64,000 nucleotides of DNA from positions 751,867-815,866 of the forward strand of contig JAHBUK010000002.1 in the NCBI GenBank assembly GCA_019638115.1, given 5' to 3'. Shown here in pieces: positions 52,342 through 61,649 of this stretch. The DNA is from Flavobacteriales bacterium (GTDB lineage Bacteria > Bacteroidota > Bacteroidia > Flavobacteriales_F > PHOS-HE28). The position numbers and the translations under genes were made by a program. The notes below the pieces were generated by a model. The model was not told where the DNA came from. It did not search any database and saw nothing but the letters and a program-made list of their open reading frames with translations. How positions within the stretch are numbered: position 1 is the first letter of the stretch; every line of letters starts with the position of its first letter.

Positions 52342-53586
52342 ATGAACGACATTTTCGACAAGCTCCGCAAGGACCTGGGCCACATCGGCCGCCACGCCAA
52401 GGACAGTCACGGATATTTCTCCTTCCCCAAGTTGGAGGGTGAATTGGGGCCACACATGACATTCCGCGGAAAGCCCGTGCTGGTCTGGAGCTTGAACAAC
52501 TACCTGGGCCTGGCCAACCACCCGGAGATCCGCAAGGTGGATGCCGAGGCCGCCGCTGCCTGGGGCATGGCCTACCCCATGGGTGCCCGCATGATGAGCG
52601 GACAGACCAAGTACCACGAGCAATTGGAGGACGAGCTCAGCGACTTCATGGGCAAGGAGGACACCTTCCTCCTGAACTACGGCTACCAAGGCTGCATGAG
52701 CGCGATCGAGGCGCTGCTTTCCCGCCACGATGTGCTCGTGTACGACAGCGAATGCCACGCCTGCATGATAGACGGAGCACGCCTGCATTTGGGCAAGCGT
52801 TTCGTTTATCAGCACAACGACATGGCCAGCTTGGACAACATGCTGGAGAAGGCCGCCAAAGTGGCGAAGGAGACCGGCGGCGGCATCATGGTGATGACCG
52901 AAGGCGTGTTCGGCATGGCCGGAGACCAAGGCAAGTTGAAAGAGATCGTGGAGCGCAAGGCCAAGTACAACTTCCGCCTTTTCGTGGACGATGCGCATGG
53001 TTTCGGCATGGTGGGACGCGACGGACGAGGAACGGCCGATGCGCAGGGCGTACTGGACCAGGTGGACGTGTACTTCGGCACCTTCGCCAAGGCCATGGCC
53101 ACCATTGGTGCCTTCGTGAGCGGCCCTGAGGATGTGATGATGTACCTGCGCTACAACATGCGCAGCCAGACCTTCGCCAAGAGCCTGCCCATGCCCGTGG
53201 TGATCGGGGCGTTGAAGCGCCTGGAGATGATCCGCACCCGCCCGGAACTCAGCGAGAAGCTCTGGACCATCACCCATGCCTTGCAGAACGGCTTGCGCGA
53301 AGCCGGCCTGGACATCGGGGTGACCAACAGTTGCGTGACCCCCGTGATGATGAAGGGCAGCATTCCCGAAGCCACCAACGTGGTGTTGGACCTGCGCGAG
53401 AACCACGGGATCTTCTGCAGCATCGTGGTGTACCCCGTAGTGCCCAAGGATGTGATCCTGCTGCGCCTGATCCCCACCGCCGTGCATAGCATGGAGGACG
53501 TGGAGCGCACCATCAACAGCTTCAAGGACGTGAAGACGAAGCTGGAGGCGGGCGCCTACAGGGCGGACAAGGTGGCGGCCATGTGA
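52342..53586 (+). CDS. Alpha-oxoamine synthase, serine-palmitoyltransferase-like
   Basis: The protein has 414 residues, fold-type I PLP enzyme. K250 in YFGTFAKAMAT should bind PLP, with D217 and H219 in FVDDAHGFG. SLNNYLGLANHP and the long match to MGARMMSGQTKYHEQLE (about 81-97) fit the Bacteroidetes serine palmitoyltransferase group (recalled), which joins serine and an acyl thioester as the first step of sphingolipid synthesis. Glycine C-acetyltransferase (KBL) and cysteate-using sulfonolipid enzymes are close relatives. No other sphingolipid gene is in the window. Confidence 0.87.
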   Translation: MNDIFDKLRKDLGHIGRHAKDSHGYFSFPKLEGELGPHMTFRGKPVLVWSLNNYLGLANHPEIRKVDAEAAAAWGMAYPMGARMMSGQTKYHEQLEDELSDFMGKEDTFLLNYGYQGCMSAIEALLSRHDVLVYDSECHACMIDGARLHLGKRFVYQHNDMASLDNMLEKAAKVAKETGGGIMVMTEGVFGMAGDQGKLKEIVERKAKYNFRLFVDDAHGFGMVGRDGRGTADAQGVLDQVDVYFGTFAKAMATIGAFVSGPEDVMMYLRYNMRSQTFAKSLPMPVVIGALKRLEMIRTRPELSEKLWTITHALQNGLREAGLDIGVTNSCVTPVMMKGSIPEATNVVLDLRENHGIFCSIVVYPVVPKDVILLRLIPTAVHSMEDVERTINSFKDVKTKLEAGAYRADKVAAM

Positions 53587-53660
53587 GGGCTTGTCGGCTG
53601 TTCCAAATTCCGGCATCGGTCATTGAGCATGTGCGAATGCGGCATTAGCTTTCGCGGTAC

Positions 53661-54698
53661 ATGGCCATCACCCTTCTTCGGAACCTGCTGACCGCGCTGG
53701 CCATACTGGTCATCCTCTACCTCGGTCGCAACGTCTTCATCCCGCTCTTCTACAGCCTGCTCGTTGCCTTGGTGCTCTACCCCATGGTGGCCGGCATGGA
53801 GCGCAAGGGTGTGCCACGCTGGCTGGCCATCGGTATCGGCCTGCTGCTGGTGGGTGTGCTCTTCGGTGCCTTGGTGGGTGTGCTCCTTTGGCAGGTGAAC
53901 ACCTTTTTAGGTCAGCTGCCGCAGCTTGGCGGAAGTGATGCCGGAGGTTTCAAAGCGTTGTGGGCATGGCTCAATGAGCTGCTGAACGACCTGGGCGACG
54001 ACCACCGCGACATGTGGTGGGGGCCTGTGGTGGATGCCCTGCCTTCCAAAGTGGCGCCCTATGCCGGCACTGCTATCAATGCCTTGTTCGGCATGCTGTT
54101 CAACCTGTTCATCATCCCGGTCTTCACCGCATTGCTGCTCTTCAACCGGGCTACCTACGTGGCGGCGCTCACGGCCTTGGTACATCCCGCATGGCGGCCA
54201 CGTCTTCCCGCATTGTTGCAGAAGGTGGTCACCAACTACGCCCGCTTCATTCTGGGTATGGTGCAGGTGTACCTCATCGTCGGCATCCTGAACAGCGTGG
54301 GCTTCCTCGTGCTGGGTGTACCGAACGCCATTCTCTTCGGCATGCTCACGGCCATTGCCACCATGATCCCTTATGCCGGTATCCTCTTCAGCTCGCTGCT
54401 GCCCATCACGCTGGCCTGGACAACCACCGGTTCCATGTGGATGCCCATTGGAGTGATCGCGGTGCTGGGCGTGGTTCAGTACCTGGAGGCCAACCTCATC
54501 TTCCCGAAGGTGGTGGGCGGCAAGCTGGGCCTCAACACCCTGGCTTCGCTGGTGGTGATCTTCGCCGGTGCCTTGCTCTGGGGCATGGCCGGCATGATCC
54601 TCTTCCTGCCATTGGTATCCATCCTGAAGTTGGTGAGCGAAGAGGTGCCGGAATGGGAGGCACTACGGCTGGTGCTGGGGGAAGAGCGTAAGTCCTGA
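53661..54698 (+). CDS. AI-2E/PerM family membrane protein
   Basis: The protein has 345 residues and about eight hydrophobic segments. The N-terminal pair (about 5-45) and the late repeats GVPNAILFGMLTAIATMIPYAG (about 217-238) and GKLGLNTLASLVVIFAGALLWGMAGMILFLPLV (about 280-312) are typical of the family. Members are proposed exporters of autoinducer-2 or Na+/H+ exchangers; which applies here cannot be judged. It lies 74 bp after the SPT-like gene, with a possible shared transcript. Confidence 0.87.
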   Translation: MAITLLRNLLTALAILVILYLGRNVFIPLFYSLLVALVLYPMVAGMERKGVPRWLAIGIGLLLVGVLFGALVGVLLWQVNTFLGQLPQLGGSDAGGFKALWAWLNELLNDLGDDHRDMWWGPVVDALPSKVAPYAGTAINALFGMLFNLFIIPVFTALLLFNRATYVAALTALVHPAWRPRLPALLQKVVTNYARFILGMVQVYLIVGILNSVGFLVLGVPNAILFGMLTAIATMIPYAGILFSSLLPITLAWTTTGSMWMPIGVIAVLGVVQYLEANLIFPKVVGGKLGLNTLASLVVIFAGALLWGMAGMILFLPLVSILKLVSEEVPEWEALRLVLGEERKS

Positions 54699-54738
54699 GT
54701 TCCGGCATCCAAAAAACCGATCAACGCAGTTTTATGCC

Positions 54739-55239
54739 ATGACTATCAAGGCGGTGTCCAGACTGACCGAGGACCAGATCGAATGCCTGAGAGAACTTTG
54801 GAATGCAGAGTACCCGACGTCCCTTGTCCATGAGCACCGAGCTGGGCTCACAGCATATCTCGCAGGCCTGTCGAATGTCGAACATTGGTTGATGATCGAC
54901 GCGACCGAGGCGATCCAAGGCTGGGCTTGCTCGTTCGATCGAGATGGCGGCCGATGGTTCGCGATGCTCCTTCACCGTGCCGTTCAAGGCAAGGGCTATG
55001 GCAGGAAGCTGTTGGACCAAGTTCGTCACAACGAGATCCGATTGGAGGGTTGGGTAATTGATCATCCAAAGGAGTTGAAGCAAAATGGCGAACCATACGC
55101 CTCACCACTCAAGTTCTATTTGAAGTGCGGATTCGAGGTGGATGGCAGCACCCGGCTTGAACAGGAACAGATCTCGGCAGTGCGCATCTTTTGGAACCGT
55201 CCTGCACGGCAAACATCACATACCGGGCAGCATCCTTAG
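54739..55239 (+). CDS. GNAT family N-acetyltransferase
   Basis: The protein has 166 residues. The acetyl-CoA-binding segment (about residues 78-92, AVQGKGYGRKLLDQV) has the Q-G-K-G-Y-G loop, and a late LKFYLKCGFEVDG segment completes the GNAT pattern. The centre contains an unusual VIDHPKELKQNGEPYASPLKF stretch (positions 105-125). Base use is less GC-rich than in the genes on both sides, which hints at separate acquisition. The substrate is unknown. Confidence 0.8.
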   Translation: MTIKAVSRLTEDQIECLRELWNAEYPTSLVHEHRAGLTAYLAGLSNVEHWLMIDATEAIQGWACSFDRDGGRWFAMLLHRAVQGKGYGRKLLDQVRHNEIRLEGWVIDHPKELKQNGEPYASPLKFYLKCGFEVDGSTRLEQEQISAVRIFWNRPARQTSHTGQHP

Positions 55240-55256
55240 ACTTGTCCGTACTTCCC

Positions 55257-55853
55257 ATGCCCCGCATCCTTATCCTCTTCGCCCATCCACGCTTGGAAAA
55301 AAGCCGCGCCAACCGTGCGCTGGCTTCGCGCTTGCCCGCACACCGCAACATCACGTTCCACGACCTCTACGAGCAGTACCCGGACCTCAACATCGACATA
55401 CGCCGGGAGCAGTCCCTGCTGGAAGCGCACGACATGGTGGTGTTGCACCACCCCTTCTACTGGTACAGCGTGCCGCCGATCATGAAGCAGTATTTCGATC
55501 TGGTGTACGGCTTCGGATGGGCGTATGGGCCGGGCGGCACCGCGCTGAAAGGCAAACACTGTTTCCATGTGCTCACCTCCGGCGGCAACGAGCAGGCCTA
55601 CTCGGTGGACGGATTCCACGGGAACGACCTGCACGCGTTCATGCTGCCCTTGCAGCGCACGGCCACCCTGTGTGGCATGCATTGGCTACCACCCTTCGCG
55701 GTGCAAGGCACACACCGTATGAGCGACACCGACCTTGCACAAGCGGCCGATCGTTTGGCCGCCATCCTGCTCGGCTTTGCCGAAGGAAGCATCGACCCTG
55801 ACACCTTGGGCACCATGGATCGCCTGAACGACCTGACCACCGACCGACGCTGA
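55257..55853 (+). CDS. KefF/MdaB-type NAD(P)H:quinone oxidoreductase
   Basis: The protein has 198 residues with a flavodoxin-like fold (MPRILILFAHPRLEKSRANR at 1-20, then HHPFYWYSVPPIMKQYFD). The pattern FAHP-x8-R and the HPFYWYSVPPIMK loop place it with KefF-like enzymes, which bind FMN or FAD and act as regulatory subunits of potassium efflux proteins. It lies 4 bp before a KefC-type gene, the same arrangement as in E. coli, which supports that role. The ATG at 55257 is preferred over an upstream in-frame ATG overlapping the GNAT gene. Confidence 0.87.
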   Translation: MPRILILFAHPRLEKSRANRALASRLPAHRNITFHDLYEQYPDLNIDIRREQSLLEAHDMVVLHHPFYWYSVPPIMKQYFDLVYGFGWAYGPGGTALKGKHCFHVLTSGGNEQAYSVDGFHGNDLHAFMLPLQRTATLCGMHWLPPFAVQGTHRMSDTDLAQAADRLAAILLGFAEGSIDPDTLGTMDRLNDLTTDRR

Positions 55854-55857
55854 AACC

Positions 55858-57717
55858 ATGGCCAACTTTCTCGCCGACGCCGTAGTGTACCTCGCCGCCG
55901 CCGTGGTATGCGTGCCCATTGCCAAACGCTTGGGCATGGGCAGTGTGCTGGGCTACCTGCTGGCCGGCATTGTCATCGGGCCATACGCATTGGGCTTCAT
56001 CGGTGAAGAAGGCAAGGATATCATGCACTTCGCGGAATTCGGGGTGGTGATGATGCTCTTCCTGGTAGGCTTGGAACTGGAGCCAGCGGCCTTTTGGCGC
56101 ATGCGGAAACAGGTGCTGGGCATGGGCTCGCTGCAAGTGGGCGTAACGGCGGCGCTGGTCATGGGCATTGCGCTGCTGCTGGGCTTCACCTGGCAGGCCG
56201 GTCTGGCCGTGGGCCTGGCCATGGCCATGAGTTCCACCGCCATAGCCCTGCAAAGCCTGAAGGAGAAGAACCTGACGCACACCACGGCAGGCAAGTACAG
56301 CTTCGCCGTGCTGCTCTTCCAGGACATTGCGGTGATCCCCATTCTGGCCTTGCTGCCCTTGATGGCCGTGGGCGCCGTGGAAGGCCATGGCGAGCAGCAC
56401 TTCGTGGACACCCTGCCCGGCTGGCAACGCACGCTGGTAGTGATCGCGGCCGTGGCCGTGGTGATCGCCGCCGGGCGTTACCTGGTGGTACCCTTGCTGC
56501 GCATGGTGGCACGCACCCGGCTGCGCGAACTCTTCGTGGCCTCCTCACTACTGTTGGTGGTGGGCATCGCACTGCTCATGGAGACCGTGGGCCTCAGCCC
56601 CGCGCTGGGCACCTTCCTGGCCGGCGTGGTGCTGGCGAACAGCGAGTTCAAGCACGAGCTGGAAAGCGACCTCGACCCTTTCAAGGGCTTGCTGCTCGGC
56701 CTCTTCTTCATGGCGGTAGGCGCCTCCATCAACTTCGAGCTCATCATCGCCAAGCCTGCTTTCATCCTGGCGCTCACGGTGGGCATCATGCTGCTGAAGA
56801 CCGGTGTGCTCGTGGGAATCGGGCACCGCGCATGCCTCTCGTTCGACCAGCGCTTGATACTGGGCAGCAGCCTGGGGCAGGTGGGCGAATTCGCCTTCGT
56901 GCTCTTGGCCTTCATCGCCCAACTGCGCATCCTGGATGCCACTTGGACCGATACCCTGATGGCCGTTACCGCCATGAGCATGACCATTACACCCTTGGTG
57001 ATGCTGGCCAACGAAAAGCTGGTGCTCCCCCATTTCGGCACCTTGGAGCAGGAGGAGAAAGAGGCCGATGAGGTGGACGTGCAACACAAGGTGATCATTG
57101 CCGGTTTCGGGCATTTCGGGAGCACGCTGGGCCGCCTGCTGCGCGCCAACGGAGTGGAAAGCACCGTGTTGGACAACGACAGCGACCAGGTTGACCTGCT
57201 GCGCAGCCTTGGGTTCCGGGTCTTCTATGGCGATGCCACACGGCACGAGATCCTGGAAGCCGCTGGCGCACAACATGCCGAACTGCTGATCTGCGCCATT
57301 GCGCCGGAGAGCGCACCAACGCTGGTGGAAGTGGTACACAAGCACTTCCCGCACCTGAAGCTTTACGTGCGCACCCGCAACCGCTACGACACCTACGATC
57401 TGATGGACCAAGGCGTGCTCAACTTCTACCGCGAAACGCTTGACACCTCCATCCGCATGGGCGTGGATGTGTTGCGCGACCTGGGTTTCCGCGCCCACAC
57501 CGCCACCCGCGCCGGGCAGGATTTCCGGCGCTACGACATTGCTGCACTGAAGAAGCTGGCCGGTCTGCGTCACGACAAAGGCGCGTATGTGGCCGGTGCC
57601 CGCGAGAGCATCGCCGAGCAGGAGGAACTGATCCGTGGCGATGCAGCGCACGACCCCGGCCATGCCGACCACGCGTGGAACAGCGAGGAGATGCGGAACG
57701 TGGTGAAACGCTCTTGA
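55858..57717 (+). CDS. KefC/KefB-type potassium/proton antiporter
   Basis: The protein has 619 residues. A CPA2 membrane domain with 12 or so segments (1-385) contains GYLLAGIVIGPYALG and FLVGLELEP. A cytoplasmic RCK/TrkA-N domain follows (about 405-525, with VIIAGFGHFGSTLGRLL at about 410-426 and the acidic LDNDSDQ that binds the nucleotide ribose). Such proteins release potassium in response to electrophiles or glutathione adducts. The preceding KefF-like gene fits this. The tail is Glu/His/Asp-rich. Confidence 0.92.
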   Translation: MANFLADAVVYLAAAVVCVPIAKRLGMGSVLGYLLAGIVIGPYALGFIGEEGKDIMHFAEFGVVMMLFLVGLELEPAAFWRMRKQVLGMGSLQVGVTAALVMGIALLLGFTWQAGLAVGLAMAMSSTAIALQSLKEKNLTHTTAGKYSFAVLLFQDIAVIPILALLPLMAVGAVEGHGEQHFVDTLPGWQRTLVVIAAVAVVIAAGRYLVVPLLRMVARTRLRELFVASSLLLVVGIALLMETVGLSPALGTFLAGVVLANSEFKHELESDLDPFKGLLLGLFFMAVGASINFELIIAKPAFILALTVGIMLLKTGVLVGIGHRACLSFDQRLILGSSLGQVGEFAFVLLAFIAQLRILDATWTDTLMAVTAMSMTITPLVMLANEKLVLPHFGTLEQEEKEADEVDVQHKVIIAGFGHFGSTLGRLLRANGVESTVLDNDSDQVDLLRSLGFRVFYGDATRHEILEAAGAQHAELLICAIAPESAPTLVEVVHKHFPHLKLYVRTRNRYDTYDLMDQGVLNFYRETLDTSIRMGVDVLRDLGFRAHTATRAGQDFRRYDIAALKKLAGLRHDKGAYVAGARESIAEQEELIRGDAAHDPGHADHAWNSEEMRNVVKRS

Positions 57718-57838
57718 AGGGCCGGCATGCGCAACACAGCGCACACATTACCCGTTGCCCGCTGAACCACCGCCAAGAAAGCGCGCGGATAGCGAGCCCT
57801 GCAAAGAGCCCGGTACAAAGAGGGTACCTTTCTACCCG

Positions 57839-59617
57839 ATGATCACCACGGAGCAGCACTTCGTCTTCGGCACGCTCACCGCCGTGCTCATACTGTTCGT
57901 ATGGGGCAAGTTCCGGCATGATATCGTGGCCCTGCTCGCGCTTTTCGCCTTGGTCCTGTTGGGCATCATAGACCCCACCGATGCGTTCAGCGGCTTCGGC
58001 CATCCAGCGGTGATCACCGTTGCTGCGGTCCTGGTGATCGGAAAAGCGCTCGAGTTCTCCGGTCTGATCGATCTCCTCGGCCGTCTGGTGACCAAGGTCG
58101 GCGATGGTCTGGTGGTGCAGTTGACCACGCTCTGCATCATTGTGGCCGTGGCATCCGCTTTCATGAACAATGTGGGAGCGCTGGCCATCCTCATGCCGGT
58201 GGCCATCCACCTGGCACGCAGCCACCAGCGCCCTGCCTCCTTGTACCTGATGCCACTGGCCTTCGCTTCGCTGCTCGGCGGCATGACCACCTTGATCGGC
58301 ACACCACCCAACATCATCGTGGCCGAGTTCCGGGCAAGCGAAACAGGTGTACCGTTCAGCCTGTTCGAGTTCGCACCTGTTGGGGGTGTCGTACTCGTTT
58401 CCGGCGTGATCTTCATCGTGCTTGTTGGTTGGCGCCTGCTCCCCCGGCGGCGGTCGGAGAACGGCGAGGACGGCCTGTTCCAAGTGGAGGATTACCTATC
58501 GGAAGTGGAAGTACCCGAAGGATCCGTGGCGCAGGGCCTCTCCATCCGCGAAGTGATGGAGCACAGCAAGGCCGAAGTGGCGGTGCTGGGGCTGGTGCGC
58601 GATGGCGAGCATTACCACGCGCCCCCCAAAGGCATGGCAGTGCGTACTGGTGACATACTGGTGCTGGAGTCCGATGCCGAACAGCTCAAAACCTTCACCA
58701 CCGATACAGGTACCCAGTTGGTGGGCGATACCGGGCTGGACCTGCGTGGCAAGGGAAAACACCGCGTGGCCATCATGGAAGCCGTGGTCATGGCCGGCAG
58801 TCCCCTCTTCGGGCGCACCGCCAGTTCACTCCGATTGCGCAGCCGCTACGGCATCAACCTGTTGGCGCTGGCCCGCAAGGAACAGCGCATTGTGCGCCGC
58901 CTGGACCACGTGGAGTTCCAGACCGGCGATGTGCTGCTGTTGCAAGGTTACGAGGAGAACCTGTCCGATGTGGTAGCCGGACTCGGTTGTTTGCCCTTGG
59001 CCACCCGCGAACTGCGGATCGGGTACAAGCGCAAGGTCCCCTTGGCCTTGGGCATCTTCGGGCTCAGCATCACAGCAGTGGTAGCGGGGCTGCTACCCGT
59101 GCAAGTCGCGTTCATGATGGCCGCCGTGGCCATGGTGCTGGGCAACGTGCTTCCCCTGAAGCGGGTTTACGACAGCGTGGACTGGCCGGTGATCGTGCTG
59201 CTCGGTGCCATGATACCCGTTGGCCAAGCCTTGGAGACCAGCGGCGCCGCAGGGCTGGTGGCCGGCATGATCCAGCATTCCGCCGGGGCGCTACCTCCGT
59301 GGGCCTTGCTCACCATCGTTCTGGTGATCACCATGTTCCTGTCCGACATCATCAACAACGCAGCCACTGTGGTGCTGATGGCCCCCATCGCCATCGGCGT
59401 GGCCAAGAGCGCCGGCTTTTCCGTGGACCCCTTCCTGATGGCCGTTGCCATTGGTGGGTCGAGCGCCTTCCTCACCCCCATTGGCCACCAGAGCAACACC
59501 CTGATCATGGGGCCCGGCGGTTATCGCTTCAGCGACTATTGGCGAATGGGCCTGCCGCTGGAGGTCCTCATCGTGGTGGTGGGTGTGCCAATGATCCTGT
59601 GGGTGTGGCCGCTGTAA
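57839..59617 (+). CDS. SLC13/DASS-type anion transporter with internal TrkA-C domains
   Basis: The protein has 592 residues. Two membrane halves (about 1-200 and 400-592) contain the SLC13/ArsB-like repeats FMNNVGALAILMPVAI and LSDIINNAATVVLMAPIAIG, each with an N-N pair at the helix break, and GGMTTLIGTPPNII. Two cytoplasmic TrkA-C/RCK-C domains (about 215-395, the first with VPEGSVAQGLSIREV) are inserted between them. It probably takes up dicarboxylates, sulfate or a similar anion in a sodium-dependent way. The ATG at 57839 starts the first membrane segment directly; a longer upstream frame looks non-coding. Confidence 0.9.
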   Translation: MITTEQHFVFGTLTAVLILFVWGKFRHDIVALLALFALVLLGIIDPTDAFSGFGHPAVITVAAVLVIGKALEFSGLIDLLGRLVTKVGDGLVVQLTTLCIIVAVASAFMNNVGALAILMPVAIHLARSHQRPASLYLMPLAFASLLGGMTTLIGTPPNIIVAEFRASETGVPFSLFEFAPVGGVVLVSGVIFIVLVGWRLLPRRRSENGEDGLFQVEDYLSEVEVPEGSVAQGLSIREVMEHSKAEVAVLGLVRDGEHYHAPPKGMAVRTGDILVLESDAEQLKTFTTDTGTQLVGDTGLDLRGKGKHRVAIMEAVVMAGSPLFGRTASSLRLRSRYGINLLALARKEQRIVRRLDHVEFQTGDVLLLQGYEENLSDVVAGLGCLPLATRELRIGYKRKVPLALGIFGLSITAVVAGLLPVQVAFMMAAVAMVLGNVLPLKRVYDSVDWPVIVLLGAMIPVGQALETSGAAGLVAGMIQHSAGALPPWALLTIVLVITMFLSDIINNAATVVLMAPIAIGVAKSAGFSVDPFLMAVAIGGSSAFLTPIGHQSNTLIMGPGGYRFSDYWRMGLPLEVLIVVVGVPMILWVWPL

Positions 59618-59947
59618 TGCGGAACGCTCCGGTTTCGTTGTGATGAACGTCCACGAGCGCAGGCCTTGCGTGTGAGGTTCCGACGAGATCTTCCTTCCGC
59701 ATCCGGAAAGGCGCTTCGCACAGCGTACCTCATCCACATTCCGGTCGGTCAATGCTACCAAGCGATCGAATGGAAACAGGGGCGGCGCCGACGCAGGTGC
59801 CCTCGCGCTCAATCAAGCGCGGCAACAGGGTCAGTGGTAAGGTAGCGGCATGATCCGATGCGCCCTTCACAAGGCTTAACACCGAACAGCACCTGAGCGA
59901 ACCGAACAACCGTTTCATTTGTAACCATTACGACCGATACGATCCGA
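59618..59947. other. 330-bp gap before the MarR-RND operon
   Basis: No coding region is supported here. The last 60 bp (GAACAACCGTTTCATTTGTAACC and on, about 59905-59927) are the least GC-rich part and are a likely location for the promoter and operator of the MarR-led operon, but no perfect palindrome or TAnnTTTG box is seen. A weak hairpin (CCTTCCG with CGGAAAGG) lies at about 59694-59712. Confidence 0.45.
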
Positions 59948-60433
59948 ATGCCCTTCGACCCGACCGCCGCAAATGCCTCCCTGGGCTTCTGGACCGGGGT
60001 AGCCACCCAGAACTACTACACCCGGGTGCTGGCCAAACTGCAACAGCACGATCTGGAAAAGTGGTTCTACATGTTGCTGCTCATCCACGAAGCCACGGAA
60101 AAGCTGAGCCAGCAAGACCTTGCCGACGCTTTGCTGCTCGACAAGGTGACCGTTACCCGCGCAGTGGACCACCTGAGCGCGAAAGGATTCGTGGAGCGCA
60201 TCGCCTGCCCCGATGATCGCCGCAAGCACCACCTACGCACACTGCCCAGGGCCCGTGCGGTGGTGAAGGACGTTCGCGCTGCTTTTGAGAGCATCAATGA
60301 GCTCGCCTTTACCGGCATGAACGCCACTGAACGCAAGCGCTTCAAAGCCGACCTGGCACGGATCAACGCCAACCTGGCCCAGCCCGAAGGCCGGAAAATG
60401 CGCATCACCTATTCCAAGAAACAGCCGCGATGA
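59948..60433 (+). CDS. MarR family transcription regulator
   Basis: The protein has 161 residues. The winged-helix core (about 50-110) has LSQQDLADALLLDKVTVTRAVDHL as its recognition part (positions 54-77) and the wing DDRRKHHLRTLP (about 89-100), with the D-R-R signature of MarR proteins. It heads a three-gene operon with an RND adaptor and pump, and its stop overlaps the adaptor start (ATGA at 60430-60433). It probably represses the operon until an efflux substrate binds. Confidence 0.9.
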   Translation: MPFDPTAANASLGFWTGVATQNYYTRVLAKLQQHDLEKWFYMLLLIHEATEKLSQQDLADALLLDKVTVTRAVDHLSAKGFVERIACPDDRRKHHLRTLPRARAVVKDVRAAFESINELAFTGMNATERKRFKADLARINANLAQPEGRKMRITYSKKQPR

Positions 60434-61524
60434 GTTGGAACGCGATACCCGGTAACAGCACCGGAGCAACGGTGGTGGCCCTGCTGAGCGCCACACTGCT
60501 GGCCGCTTGCGGCGGCAAGACCGACGCGGGCACGGCTGCGGAACGAACACCCATGAACGTGCAGGTGGTGGTGTTGCAAGCGCGTGCCTTGGACCACACG
60601 CTGATCGCTACGGGCACCCTGCTGGCCAATGAGGAAGTGGAACTGGTGAGCGAGATGGCCGGCAGGGTGACCCACATCGGTTTTGAGGAAGGCGGCACGG
60701 TGAGCGCAGGGCAAGTACTGCTGCGCATCAACGACGACGACCTGCAAGCCGAGCTGCGGCAGGTACAGGCCAACTTAAAAGTGGCCCGCGATGATGAGCA
60801 GCGCAAGGAGCAACTGCTGGCCGTGAACGGCATCAGCCGCGAGGCCTTCGACGCCAGCGCCGCCGCACGCATCGGCCTGGAAGCACAAGCCGACCTGTTG
60901 CAAGCCCGCATAGCGAAGACCGTGATGCGCGCACCTTTCAGCGGATCGGTGGGCTTGCGCAATGTGAGCGTGGGCAGCTACATCGCCCCCGGCACCGCCA
61001 TCGCACACCTGCGCCAGCTCTCCCCCATCAAGATCGACCTTGCCGTACCCGAGCGCAATGGCCGCAACCTGAAGCCCGGTGTACCCATCACCTTCACGCT
61101 GGAAGGCGACCCCACCGTACACAGCGCTACCGTGTATGCCAAGGAGCCGGGCGTGGATGCCAGCAGCCGCACCGTGCGTGTGCGTGCGCGTACCGCCAAT
61201 GCGGACGGCAAGTTGGTGCCGGGTGCGTTCGCGCGTGTGGAGTTGGCCTTGGAGCGTATCCCCGACGCCATCAGCGTGCCCACCGAAGCAGTGATCCCCG
61301 ACATACAAGGCCAGAAGGTGATGGTGTTGCGCAATGGCATGGCGGTATCGCAGCGTGTGGACCTGGGCATACGCCTGCCGCGCGCGGTGCAGCTCACCAG
61401 TGGCGTGCAAGCCGGCGACACCGTGCTTGTTACAGGCCTGCTCGCCGTGCGCGACAGCATGCGCGTGAACGCCATCCCCATGAGCAACGCACCCAAGTTG
61501 AACGGGGAGCCGGTGGAACGATGA
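60430..61524 (+). CDS. RND efflux periplasmic adaptor, lipoprotein
   Basis: The protein has 364 residues. A lipoprotein signal (lipobox LAAC then G at about 29) precedes the HlyD/AcrA order: beta-barrel strand, lipoyl-like half (EEVELVSEMAGRVTHIGFEEGG at 61-82), a short helical hairpin (about 100-145), the second lipoyl half (MRAPFSGSVGLRNVSVGSYI at 162-181) and a C-terminal membrane-proximal domain. Adaptors link the inner-membrane pump to an outer-membrane channel. Its start overlaps the MarR stop. The pump gene follows after a 125-bp gap with an octamer array. Confidence 0.92.
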   Translation: MSWNAIPGNSTGATVVALLSATLLAACGGKTDAGTAAERTPMNVQVVVLQARALDHTLIATGTLLANEEVELVSEMAGRVTHIGFEEGGTVSAGQVLLRINDDDLQAELRQVQANLKVARDDEQRKEQLLAVNGISREAFDASAAARIGLEAQADLLQARIAKTVMRAPFSGSVGLRNVSVGSYIAPGTAIAHLRQLSPIKIDLAVPERNGRNLKPGVPITFTLEGDPTVHSATVYAKEPGVDASSRTVRVRARTANADGKLVPGAFARVELALERIPDAISVPTEAVIPDIQGQKVMVLRNGMAVSQRVDLGIRLPRAVQLTSGVQAGDTVLVTGLLAVRDSMRVNAIPMSNAPKLNGEPVER

Positions 61525-61575
61525 ATACGGTTGGAGATGAATGAAACTGGTGTCATGAATAAGCGGGAGCAAGGG

Positions 61576-61649
61576 TGCGAGAGTGCTAGAGTGCGAGGGA
61601 CGAACCCTGCTCTCGCACTCTCTCACTCTTGCACCCTCCCACTCTCCCA
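61576..61649. repeat. Inverted octamer array ending at the RND pump start codon
   Basis: Three units TGCGAGAG, TGCTAGAG and TGCGAGGG (61576-61599) face five reverse-oriented units CTCTCGCA, CTCTCTCA, CTCTTGCA, CCCTCCCA and CTCTCCCA (61610-61649). The 10-nt spacer is ACGAACCCTG. Both arms are in exact 8-bp register. The last base of the array is directly followed by the ATG at 61650, so the whole ribosome landing region consists of repeat. Confidence 0.9.
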
